From positions 17,683,623-17,747,622 of the forward strand of contig NC_087065.1 of assembly GCF_963678635.1 (NCBI RefSeq): a stretch of 64,000 nt of DNA. The letters run 5' to 3'. Positions 22,180 to 32,276 of the stretch are shown here, one piece after another; position 1 is the stretch's first letter; each line of letters starts with the position of its first letter. The DNA is from Symsagittifera roscoffensis. Its lineage: Eukaryota > Xenacoelomorpha > Acoela > Convolutidae. The notes beneath the pieces were generated by a model. That model was given only the letters and a program-made list of their open reading frames with translations. It made no database searches and was not told the DNA's origin. The position numbers and the translations under genes were made by a program.

Positions 22180-23733
22180 ATTAGAAAGGAAAAGGACACA
22201 AGAGAAATTTTGGAGCTCGGCAACCGAACTGCCTTCTGGTTCCCCAACCTACCGATCTTTGTTGTGAACTTGGCCAATCCAATTTTGACTAATTACAACC
22301 AGTACTTTATTGCCCACAAGGATGAAAACTTCTGTCCTTTTGTCCCAAAAACGTACACAGTTTTTCTACAGGCAGTTGTTTTGGACACCGTTCTTCAAAC
22401 GCGCCAATTTATACCCAAAATTGCAGTATACATTATCATGGCTTTCGTCCATGCCATCACACTGGCTATGGCCTTTTTAATTCGAAGCAAAGATTCGCAC
22501 GAAATTCTCTACATTTCCAATGCAACTAGAAAGTCGGTTAAGCACAAAAGAAAGGAAATTTGGTCCCGAGGTAAACTACCAATACCCGTTTTCGTTATCG
22601 ATATCTATTGGGTGGCAGCTTTCGTTGGCTTTTTCGTAAGCATTGACCTTCTGATCAATTACTTACGTTTTAAACCGATGCGGGTTGGCGTTTATACAAT
22701 TTATATTTTGAGAAGTATGTCTATTTTTGGCTATATGTCAGTGCGAATCATCAATTCACATCGTTGTGGCAGAGTTTTTGCAGGTCAAAAGCGAAAATAC
22801 AAACCATTGTTTGCCTATTTTCTGGGGATTCTAATCGGAGCCTTCTTCTCAATATTGATTGTGGTTTTTAAAGGCAGTTTTCGGATTGGTTTTCAAATTG
22901 TGTGGCTTATAATATCAGCATGTCTCGTGTTGGGCGGAACTCTTTTAGTTAATTTTAGTTCTTTATTTGTCATGATACTTTTCATGGTTGCCATAGAAGC
23001 CTGGAAAATATTTATAGTGAATTTTAAAATTCAAAGTTCAATTTATTTTACATCGGCCACGATGAGAATGAGAACGGGGTTCTTGGCAGATCTCCACCCC
23101 TTCCATTGTCAGTATTCGGCACTCATGCAAAACGGGTCCCAGACGAACACTTTAGAGCAAACATTCACAGAACCCGTTATTACTCCTTTCATCTTCATCT
23201 TCATATGGGCAAATTATGACTACGTTTGTCCTCAAATGTTATACACAGTTGTCGCTCAGTATGCGATGAATTTTGATCAGTTTTTTGCGATGTTTGTGCT
23301 TATATACAATTCGGAACACAGCAAAAAACCATCAAAACTTTGCACGCTTGGAACAATTTTTATCTCAATTGCCTTTACATGTGCAGAGAGTGTGTTGTTC
23401 AAAATAACCCGTGGAGGATCATTTTTTATACATTTTTTTGCTCTGTTACTCTGGGTTGTGATAATTGCGGCTAAAAGGAAAGAATTGAAACAGCTGTTTT
23501 TCGGTTTCCCACTTCCGAATTATTCCGACATCAGTCAGTCTATAGTGTCTTCGGGACTGTCCACGACTCTAACTCTGAATTGCGACAGAAGTTTCGCAGT
23601 GCGTGTTTCCAGACGAGGACAGGAGATCAGAGTTGCCCCGTTGCACGCCACCTATGACCAGGGTCGGAGGCATCAGTCGAATTCAGAATTTAAACAATCT
23701 AGTTCGGTTTTTGTGGAAGAAGTAACACAGTAA
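22180..23733 (+). CDS. Multi-pass membrane protein, terminal coding exon, family unknown
   Basis: The frame opens after the acceptor ttcttttag (AG 22178-22179) and ends in TAA at 23731-23733, about 517 residues without a break, the longest host-like frame in the window. There is no ATG near its start, so it continues an upstream exon. Counting from 22210, hydrophobic segments lie near residues 70-91, 126-151, 159-182, 199-221, 228-249, 250-271, 345-366, 378-396 and 404-421, with a weaker one at 323-341, giving 9-10 spans. An N-glycosylation motif (NRT) precedes the first, a basic loop (KHKRKEIWSR) lies between the first two, and the last 75 residues form a Ser-rich, probably cytoplasmic tail. 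It could be a receptor or transporter; I do not recognise a signature of rhodopsin-like receptors or of a known carrier family. Confidence 0.65.
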   Translation: MRKEKDTREILELGNRTAFWFPNLPIFVVNLANPILTNYNQYFIAHKDENFCPFVPKTYTVFLQAVVLDTVLQTRQFIPKIAVYIIMAFVHAITLAMAFLIRSKDSHEILYISNATRKSVKHKRKEIWSRGKLPIPVFVIDIYWVAAFVGFFVSIDLLINYLRFKPMRVGVYTIYILRSMSIFGYMSVRIINSHRCGRVFAGQKRKYKPLFAYFLGILIGAFFSILIVVFKGSFRIGFQIVWLIISACLVLGGTLLVNFSSLFVMILFMVAIEAWKIFIVNFKIQSSIYFTSATMRMRTGFLADLHPFHCQYSALMQNGSQTNTLEQTFTEPVITPFIFIFIWANYDYVCPQMLYTVVAQYAMNFDQFFAMFVLIYNSEHSKKPSKLCTLGTIFISIAFTCAESVLFKITRGGSFFIHFFALLLWVVIIAAKRKELKQLFFGFPLPNYSDISQSIVSSGLSTTLTLNCDRSFAVRVSRRGQEIRVAPLHATYDQGRRHQSNSEFKQSSSVFVEEVTQ

Positions 23734-23801
23734 TCATAGCAAACAATTAAAAAAATTGTGCTAAATGATTTTTTTTTCAGTTTTTTCTGCCGTTTTTCGG
23801 G

Positions 23802-23860
23802 TTGGTGGTTGACGGTTGGTGGTTGGCGGCTGGCGGTTGGTGGTTGTCGGTTGGCGAAGA
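23802..23860 (+). repeat. G-rich minisatellite (GGTTGGTGGTTG type)
   Basis: Seven or so irregular copies of a ggttggtggttgncggt unit lie just past the stop of the membrane protein gene. Runs of GG at short spacing on the plus strand could form a two-tier G-quadruplex in the transcript or the DNA. Confidence 0.7.
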
Positions 23861-24139
23861 GACTGAAAGAGTTAGGCAAAAATAACTTTAAAAAAAAACA
23901 AAAACATGTAACAACAATTAAAAAGCCAGACTTGAATCTGCATTCCCTTTCTCAATCCCTCTCCGCCTATGTTAGTCTGAAAAACAGAATATTGCAGGAT
24001 TCCACAACACCAAGAGAAGTTAGGGCCTATATTAATCAAGGTTGAACGAATTTGAACTAAAGCTTTAGTTTTATTTGTTAATAGTATGAAAAACCCACTT
24101 TAATAAAATTTAAGAAACGAAAACAATCACCACCCATTG

Positions 24140-24200
24140 AAACAAAATGCAAAATCCGCCCCTCAATTTTTTTTTGAAAACGGTGCGTCTAAGAAAAAAT
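24140..24200. repeat. Possible hAT-like MITE end
   Basis: The sequence aaatccgcccctcaattttt resembles the CCGCCCCTG terminus of the family at 14218-14790. Only a scrap. Confidence 0.3.
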
Positions 24201-24229
24201 TGATTCTTTAAATAGGGTTTTCCTCATAG

Positions 24230-25160
24230 TAAAGTTTTGGTCTTTAGTTTTGGCCTTAGGAGCTTCCTCCACTTGATTTTTGGCGAAATTCAACTTACCG
24301 GATCCCGGTTTTCGATAACAACTCATACATTCATACATTTTCTAAATAACTTTTAGTGCAGATTCCAAATCTGACTTTTAAAATGATAAAAACTAACGAA
24401 AAATATATATTCATATTTTCACATTTCTTCAGATCTGCAAAAAGTTTTAAGAACGCTTCAATACTGTACACTCAAAATTGCTCAGGCCACATAACCCGAC
24501 CACATATCTTGGCATCAGATTGTTCTTGACTGATAAACTCAGCGGAGGCTGCTTGTGACACATGATTAGTTCTGAAGTTATGGACTTTTTTAGTCCATTC
24601 AACGAATTACATCATTGTTGAATTATAAAATTATAAATATTTAATTGAAACAAATACACAAAAGCGTAACTACATGAACGCACGCAAGCACGCATGTCTA
24701 TGCACACACGCGCGTTGAATTCTGCCTGGACTTCCGCGCGCAAACGGGTTCAGGCAGAAGTCAACGCGCGTGAGTGGATAGACTTGTGCGCGTGTGTGCG
24801 TTCATGTAGTTACGCTTTTGTGTATTGGTTTCAATTACTTATTTAAATTTTTATAATTCTGCAATGATTATTTTCAAGTCCATAACTAATCTATCAATGC
24901 GCGTTTTAGTTGTTCACATGCCACTGACTTAATTCATTCACAATCATGCAAGTTTTCACGTTTCAAGATATCAGCGGTATTTCAAATGAAATTTATTACC
25001 GTTTCAAAGCGTGAAAAACTCTATAAAAAAAGTTTCGGCTTTGGTAATCTTTTGATATTTTAAAAAAATGAGAGAATCTGGGATCCGGTGATTTGAATTT
25101 TGCCTGATTTTTGGGCCTTAAGTAAAATCTTCCTGTGTTTATAGTAATTTCACGGTTTAA
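24230..25160. repeat. Large foldback palindrome (about 900 bp)
   Basis: The core arms, about 24604-24740 and 24745-24870, are near-perfect inverted copies: the left arm reads acacaaaagcgtaactacat, then gaacgcac, and later cgcgcgttga and ttctgcctg; the right arm is its complement. Outer arms are more diverged but still pair, for example the block around caccggatccc and aaaatca at 24275-24310 against 25080-25130, and gttatggactt at 24578 against 24877. The spacer at the centre is tiny, so single-stranded DNA or RNA would form a long hairpin. No open frame or transposase is present. Best read as a foldback-type non-autonomous transposon. Confidence 0.85.
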
Positions 25161-25638
25161 TTTCACTTTACCTTTCGACGGCGCCTTTGTATAATAATTT
25201 TGACTGTCCTGTCATTTCTGTTCAAAAGACAACTGGTAACAAAAGTCAACTCTCAAAGTTTAAGGAAAGCGACAACTCGCAAAATTTGAAAATTAAATTA
25301 TAACCTACGAGTTTAGGTTTAATGTCGCCGGTGTGCGCGCTACAATAACCCTACAATTCGCAGCAATAACCGGCTCAAAATTTCGGGTAAAATCCTACCC
25401 TCTATTGGCAAGCTCGCAACACGCAGGTGAGACTGCGGTGTTGAGTTTATTGCGAGATGTCTTTTAAGGCTAGTTGTCTCTTAGTGCGAGTTAAACAGTC
25501 TTTCTAGAAGTTTGAGAGCTCACTCCGTAATTCATTTCGCGAGTCGAGTTCGATCAAAAGTCGACAATTTTATCAATTTTCCTAAAAATCGTGCTAAAAA
25601 CCTAGATCAACTTTGGCTCCAACCCTGGTTCAGATTAC

Positions 25639-25851
25639 ATGGAATGGCGGTTACGACGACGCAAGGAACTAGCAAGACGTCACCAACTGAGTAGACTGCT
25701 TCGCCAAAAAAGGCCCAGAAGTTGTCCGCCGGATATAGACGAGAGGGAACGGGGGTCACCAAGAAAACCCATTTTAGTTCGAAGCGAACGTTATCAATCG
25801 GGGAAGAAACCAATAAACAAAGCTGAGCTAAGTCATCTAACTTTTTTTTAA
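25639..25851 (+). CDS. Short Arg-rich open frame, unknown
   Basis: A 70-residue frame starting MEWRLRRRKELARRHQLSRL. It lies in an isolated GC-rich island (about 25320-25830) within AT-rich DNA, and a possible acceptor (ccctggttcag) sits just before its ATG. The N-terminal half is a basic, probably helical stretch. It may be the N-terminal exon of a host gene or the first exon of an autonomous DNA transposon, since the foldback element lies next to it. I recognise no family and see no downstream exon. Confidence 0.3.
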   Translation: MEWRLRRRKELARRHQLSRLLRQKRPRSCPPDIDERERGSPRKPILVRSERYQSGKKPINKAELSHLTFF

Positions 25852-26066
25852 GCAATCCTACCATTTTCAGCAGTTCTGGAAATCTTTAACAGGAATAAGT
25901 TTAAAGATCGCCTGGATTTCAAAACTTGGGTAAACTCTGGATCAATCAATAAAAATAATCGAACATCTTTTTCAACAAACGCTCTAGTTACTTTTTCAGA
26001 TGATCAACTTCTCATATAAAAGCATTATAACTAGAACATTGCAGAACAATATTTTACCATGTATAC

Positions 26067-26430
26067 AGTAGCGGGATTTAGAAGGGGCGGGGGGGACGCC
26101 TTTTTCCCTCAGGGATTCGACCCCCCTGCCGACCCAAAGGGTCCCCCTTTGTACTATTTAGAGATATCTATTTTTGGTGAGTTAGTCTAGAAGTTTTCTA
26201 AGGGCGCCTTTGGCGCCAATATATACTAATTTGTGAGGGGGGGAGCGCGCGCCGAAAAAACGCGATTTTTTGGTCAAATTTTTCCAAAAAAGTGCCTAAA
26301 AACGCCTTTTTTGGTCTGTTTTTTCAAAAACTTGCCTGCGGCGCAAACAATTTGGTTAAAATGGGGTATTTATAGTGATTTATGAGTTGTCAGAAAATCA
26401 ATTTGGTCGACCTAAAAAAGTCGACCCTGC
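26067..26430. mobile_element. hAT-like MITE copy
   Basis: Begins cagtagcgggatttag and carries the family's internal blocks: gcgccaatatatactaa, gggagcgcgcgccgaaaaaa, aacttgcctgcggcgcaaa and ttggtcgacctaaaaaag. The right end is not clear. Confidence 0.75.
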
Positions 26431-28080
26431 ATTTATAGATTCACAACATTCAATTTAAAATTACTCTTTTAAGAGCCTTAGAAAAACCAAGAACTAATGT
26501 TTCTTAGTTTATTCTATAGTTATTTTTAACTATAATGTTTACTGTTATAGTTTAATTTAACTGTATAATTTTTTTTGTCATTTTCCTTATTTTATCGAAA
26601 CCACCGTGAGTCTAACCAGCCTGCCAATCGGGAGTCATCATAAGTCATGCTACAAAAAAAACGAAAAAATGTACTTGTAGGGAGGCAGAGGGGAGAACTT
26701 TTAAGAATAAGTTCCGACCCGCATATCTCTTCCGACCAGCAAATCCCTCTGCCGGCAAACCCCCTTCCCTTTTGATCCCATCTAGCATGCCCCTCCCCCA
26801 AGAAGCCCCTTTTCTCTCAAAATCTCCTCCTCCTCCTCCCCTCAGTTTTCCTGGTCTGAGCGAAAGAAAAATTTTCCCGCAGCACGTAGGAGTCCAGACG
26901 GCATCTTGATCATTCCAACACACAGTTTTCGTTAAACGCAAGAGAAGTCAAATTTAAGTCAAATGAAGTTTTGGCAGTCAAAATAAGCCACCAAAAACTA
27001 GTAAATTTGAATTAAAGAAAAACAAAAAACAAGGATATCGGGTTACAGTGCAAATGCAGGGAATGTTCCTGAAATTATTTGAAAAAATGAACATTGATTT
27101 TTTTTCAAATAATCTTCGTTTTTTCTGTGTGGTGTGATAGTAGGTTCTGAAAGAAAGAAAAAAAGTAGATATCGTCGACACTCATAGTCAAATACGCCAA
27201 TTGAAAAAAAAGTGTTTGTCAAAAATTGACTGGAAAAACAAAAATAAAAATTAAGAACTTTTTTTTCCAGTTTTTGAAGTTGTTGATTCCCAAAAATATG
27301 ACTTGATTGAACGACTTTTATCTGAAGATAAAGGCCAGTAATTTTTTTTATGTGGGACAGCTTTGAAAGTTTTTTAAGTTTCATTATGAGCAGCATCGAC
27401 TTCCCTGCCTTTGCTTAGAACCGTAAGAAATCAATGAAATTAAACTTTTGAAAAAAACGAGCTCTAGCTAGCATAACAGGTATAAACATTTAAAGTTGAA
27501 GTATTTATGATAGCAATTAATTAAAATCAGACCGTCTTGGAAAAAGCGTTTGAATTTTTTTGAAGCAATAACTTAAGGATGATATTTTTTTTGAAAGTTC
27601 CGTTTTTGGAGATATCTTTTTCTAATTTAATCGCCTTTTTCAAACAATTCTATGATTAAACTAAAATATTTTATTCATGTTGATCATATAAAAATCTAAT
27701 AAAAGATTACGAATCAAACGGTTATGCACAAGGCCAGAATATTACTTCAGAGTTCAGAGTGAGCTCAGTTGGGGCTTGCTTGTCTTATTGGAAGAGCCAC
27801 TAATATTAATAATTTCTCAGCGTAATTGCTTTTGTCAGTTATTCACCATTCAAATACCTTACATTTGCCTTTTTTTGCTAGTTGGTGTCATTCCTGTTTA
27901 CCATTTTTTGTTGTTTTCTTATACGCGCGGTTAGATTTCGGCACGTTTTCTCAACAAAGGTGGAACTGTATTCACTACTTTTGATTACATAAACCAAATG
28001 AGAAAAAAAATTGACAAATTGACTTTAATGGCAAAAATTTTTCATTGTACGCATTTGAAAGTGAAAAGCGCCCGGATCTG
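26430..28080. other. Spacer with low-complexity patches
   Basis: A CT-rich patch lies at 26755-26850 (ccctcccccaag, ctcctcctcctcccc). Frames over it on the minus strand are products of base bias. No gene recognised. Confidence 0.5.
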
Positions 28081-28855
28081 ATGTTTTTCTTACCAATTAA
28101 AACTGAAGATTCCTCGGTACTGAAGAAAAACATATTTTTGTCATTTTTTGTCGTAATTCATTTCATGTTTTGCTCTTTAAGTTTTTTTGTTTCATTCAGG
28201 GTCGTTTCTATATAATTTGCAATTTTTGATGTACAGGGTCGTGGGCACAATTTTTGTACAAAGATCTTTGTTAGTTTTCAAAGTTTTCGAAATTTTTCGA
28301 ATTACAGGTAATCAAATAAACCTAGGTATTGATCGTTCAATAAAGTTTTTTTATTGCCCAGGAGTACCAAAGTTTGAAAATTTAAAATAACTTCAGTATC
28401 AGTTTGTTTTCGAAATCTTTTGTAAGTTAAACCTTCCTGTTGATTTACTGCAAGGTTCATGTCCAAAAAAGAAAGTTCGCCGTTCTTGTTAGCTTTTTCA
28501 ATAGTAAATTCCCATTTAGGATTTGACGAAATCTCTCTATCAACTAAAATGAGTGTCAGTTTTCAAAGTACAATTTGCATTATACAATCTCAATTGCCTC
28601 TGATGCTGGAGCGTTTGTATGAAAACTTCTAAGCTCTTGCAAGAAAATTTGTTCATTTTGGTCAAGTTCTATTTTTCGAAATTTTCTCGAGTGTGTAACG
28701 ATTTTATATTGATATTTGTGCCATGAAGTTTCCCAAAAAAGGGATTTAAATTTTATCCAGTTAGTACTATTTACTGCAGGGTATCGATGCAACCGGGTGG
28801 AGCTGTGTTTTTTTCTCATGTACTTAGGCCAAACCGTATAACCTAGCTCCAAGAG
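28080..28855 (-). mobile_element. Penelope-like retroelement fragment, copy 1
   Basis: The minus-strand frame at 28852-28580 contains LRSFHTNAPASEAIEIV, which resembles the SF-D-V-x-SLFTN-x-P-x-x-EA motif of Penelope-type reverse transcriptases. Further along the minus strand (28470-28400) comes a reading with the FLDMNL block and RKQTDTE, matching the FLD-x-x-L and RKPT-T-D region of the same family. The element is decayed: these motifs lie in different frames and much of the domain between them is absent. It is a fragment with no intact reading frame. Confidence 0.65.
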
Positions 28856-29560
28856 TTCTTAGTTATGAAAAACGTTTATCTTTTTTCCTCTGCAGTTCAG
28901 TCATCCAGTGTTTTTTAATTTAAAGAGTTGTTGATTGACCAGGCCAAAATCCATAACGTTTACCCGATGTTAGTCTGTTCCCGGCTGTGATGTTTTTTTT
29001 ACAATTTAAAACTAAAGCTTCCTCGGTGCTGAAGAAAAATATATTTTTGTCATTTTTTGTCGCGATTCGTTTTTTGTTTGGCTCTGTAAAATCCTTCTTA
29101 GTTTTTGATTTTTTTCAAAGTTTTTGGATTGCAGGTAATCATAACAACCTAGGTATAATTCTTTCGATAAGGTTTTTCTTTCAGGAGTATCTAACCATGA
29201 AAAGTTGAAATATTAATTTCAAAATCAGTTGGTTTTCTAAATAATTTGCAAGTAAAGTTTTCTTGTTGATTTACTACAAGGTTCATGCCCAAAAAAAAAC
29301 CCGAACTCCATAAAAAAACTTACTCAGTTAGTGATATTTACTGCCGTGTTTTGATCGATAGGGTATTAAACCGTATAACTTAGCGGGATGAGCTCCAGTA
29401 GTTCTGAATTATAAAAAAAATTTATCTTCTTCTTTTCCGCGGTTTAGTCATCCGGTGCTTCAATTAATTGAAGCGTTGTTGATCGGCTAGGCCAAAATCC
29501 ATAGCGTTTATCCGATATTGTCCTGTTCGGGCTAAGGTAGCAGAAAATGTGTCGCTTATG
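28855..29560 (-). mobile_element. Penelope-like retroelement fragment, copy 2 in tandem
   Basis: The region 28990-29290 repeats 28086-28470 (shared: cttcctcggt, then gctgaagaaaaa and atatttttgtcattttttgt), and 29390-29540 repeats 28850-28985 (shared: gttgatcggctaggccaaaa in the later copy). Both copies have the same orientation. Partial tandem arrays are a known habit of Penelope-like elements. The copies are clearly diverged. Confidence 0.65.
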
Positions 29561-29699
29561 ACTTTTTCCGAAATTTTTCAGCATAATGATGTTAGGCTGA
29601 CTGACTGGTCCTTAATTTCAATACTAATTGTTGCAATTATAATTGTTCCACACTAATAGCAATTTTATTCAATGTCTGCTTCAATGCCGCTTCACTGCT

Positions 29700-29960
29700 A
29701 AAACTTTGGAAAACATTTCAATTTATGCCACTGCGCAAAGGTAGAGTCTCTAAAACCGAACCTGATAATTACAGAGGTATCAGCCTTCTGTCATGCACGT
29801 ATAACTTGTTAACAGGTGTTATTTTCCATAGGATTTCGAATTGGTGCGAAGAAAGTGTCATATTACCTGACTGCCAGTTTGGTTTTAGAAAAAGGAAGTC
29901 AACTTTCAATTGTGTCAAGTATAACTTTCCATACAATCTAAGCCATTCCGGCCAGTATTG
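29700..29960 (+). mobile_element. LINE reverse transcriptase scrap
   Basis: A 78-residue frame with EPDNYRGISLLSCTYNLL and ILPDCQFGFRKRKST. These are the first conserved blocks of LINE-type reverse transcriptase (NYRPISLL, then LPxxQFGFRKxxST). The rest of the element is missing: the frame ends soon after and is followed by unrelated sequence and the minisatellite. Confidence 0.75.
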
Positions 29961-30064
29961 AGCATGTTTTGAAGACTTCGAGAAAGCATGAATTGACAGA
30001 ACTATTTTGGTTGAAAACTGAAGAAATTTGGTCTGGGAAGGAGAATAAGTGGCAAGAGATCCGA

Positions 30065-30565
30065 TTGTCCCCACACTTAAAGCGAAGTGTCCTAGGGGGG
30101 TTCGGAAAACTCCTGGGACAGTACAAAGTGTCCCAACACTTGAGCGAAGGGTCCTAGGAGGGTTCGGAAAAGTCCTGGGACAGTACGAAGTGTCCCAACA
30201 CTTGAGCGAAGGGTCCTAGGAGGGTTCAGAAAAGTCCTGGGACAGTAACGAAGTGTCCCAACACTTCAGCGAAGGGTCCTAGGAGGGTTCAGAAAAGTCC
30301 TGGGACAGTACGAAGTGTTGCAAAACTCGAGCGAAGGGTCCTAGGAGGGTTCAGAAAAGTCCTACGACAGTAACGAAGTGTCCCAAAAAGAACACTAAGG
30401 GTCCTAGGAGGGTACATAAATATACCAGGACCGCAGCAAAGTGTACCACGACCCCATCGAAGTATCCCAACACTTGAGTGAAAGGTCCTAGGCGAGTGCC
30501 AAGAAATCCTGGGAAAGTATTAGAGCATCCCAAAACTAGAACGAAGGGTCCTGAGGACTGAAATT
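30065..30565 (+). repeat. Minisatellite, 62-bp unit, about eight copies
   Basis: Units begin agcgaagggtcctaggaggg at 30081, 30143, 30205, 30268 and 30330, then become more diverged to about 30565. Each contains cctgggacagta and gaagtgtcccaacactt. The words gggaca and tgtccc within a unit allow short hairpins. It ends about 150 bases before the plus-strand Ty3/Gypsy gag. Confidence 0.9.
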
Positions 30566-30770
30566 GATTTATATTCAAAACTGATTTAGACTGTTTAGAC
30601 TGATTTTAGTTTTTTTTAGACATTTGTTTTATAATTTCCATCGGATTTTACAATAGGGACTTGTAATTATTATTATTGTAAATAAAGAAAATTGTATATA
30701 AAATCATGAAGCGAAATAGGGTATCGATAACCGAAAAAAAAGCAACAGGACCAAAACAAAATCAAACCTC

Positions 30771-32276
30771 GTGTCGCAACGGAAAGCAACACTATCAAAT
30801 CCGAAAGTAATGAAAAATAATACTTCAGTAAACATGGTCAATACAAGAAGAGTAAAGGAGCATAAGGCCAAGGAGAAAGCAGTAGAAGAACCAACTGTAC
30901 CGGCTAGAGAAAGCGGTCTCAAAACACCATATCAGAGTATTGACGGGGTGGAAAGAAAGACGACGGAATCAACACCAATGCCAAATGCAGAAGAACAAGA
31001 AAAGAAGACGATAGAGTTCTCACCAATTGACATTGTAGACGATACAACAAGCAACACGCCGGAAACGATTAAAGACGATTCTCAAACAAAAAGGACGTCG
31101 ATCACAGAGAGGATTGCAGCGATGGTTGGAATGAAACCAAGAGAGAAAGAGGAGGTGATACCAACAACTGAGAAGGGCAAAACATTTGAAACAGTTTCCG
31201 CCATAACAACAGAGGCCAAACAAGACGAAGAGCAGGTCACACATGGAGCAACGGCTAACCAAAAAAAAACAATTTCGCTTGAGCTAAGCGACTTGATGGC
31301 AAAGTTGGAGCAAATCGACAAGAAACTGAAATACAGCGAGGAGGACCGCCAAAAGCTAAAAAGGAAAATGCGATACAACAAGAATGAGAACTTGGAGAAC
31401 TACTTTAACTCAGGCAGCTACAGCAGATGTCAGACAAGGTAGAGGCTACCGACAATGAGCGAGAGAAACATTTCTAGAAAGATATGGAAGAAATGAAGAA
31501 ACGGTATGACACCGTTATTGAGAAGTAATGAGTAATAGAGTCTAGATACCAAAATGGATACAATGGGCAGCGAACAAGCTGAAAGTTTTTGTGCCATACA
31601 GTCCAAACTGGATGCTCTCTTGAGAAACTCATTAGCCCAAGAAAAATTACTGGTGGAAAAGCCATCGGGAACCAGAGTCGATTTCGTGGAACCACAGCGA
31701 AAGAAACGAGAATCAACACCGTTTGCGCAAATTGATAGTACCATGGCGTCAGGAGGAATAAGGACGGCTATGAAAGTGGGAGTCTCAAACAAAACGAGGG
31801 CAACAGAGGGCTCAGGATCAAATACGGGTGTACAACCGGATGCCATGACGTGGGCCAGTACCTACCAAAGGATGAACAGGACGCTTGAAGCATTCGCAAT
31901 AAAGAACACAGACTCAAGTGACAAAGGCAGTGGCAAATCCCGGAAAACCTTCAAAAAACCTAAGGAATTCAAAGACGACTCAGATGGTTGCATTGATACA
32001 TGGGTTGAGGTAATGAGACTACATCTAAAACACGATAACTTGCACGACGAAAGGCAGGCCTGCACGGCAATACTAAGCAACTTAGAAGACACCACACTAA
32101 AATGCGTGGTAGCAAAGAAGGAGGAGGAGCGTGATACAGCGGACGAGATCTTCGAGATACTGTTCAACCGATTCGGGTCAGGGATGAAGGGTCATCAAGC
32201 GATGATGAGATTTGAAAAAAAGGACAAAGGGAAGACGAGTCAACCGATCGATTCCTGGATGATCTTGAGAGCTTGA
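30771..32276 (+). CDS. Gag region of the plus-strand Ty3/Gypsy fossil
   Basis: Two long frames. The first is Lys-, Glu- and Thr-rich with a coiled-coil-like end (LMAKLEQIDKKLKYSEEDRQ). The second carries a capsid-like segment (CIDTWVEVMRLHLKHDNL, then TAILSNLEDTTLKCVV) of the retrotransposon Gag type. Part of a fossil element. Confidence 0.65.

Noticed and set aside
23758-24045. A 95-residue frame after the membrane protein gene
   Set aside because: Its first third is the G-rich minisatellite; the C-terminal part looks faintly protein-like but lacks support.
26592-26941. Minus-strand Gly- and Arg-rich frames
   Set aside because: They track the CT-rich patch; no splice context or family resemblance.
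30065-30565. CRISPR-like look of the 62-bp array
   Set aside because: Repeats are contiguous without unique spacers, and the genome is eukaryotic; it is a minisatellite.
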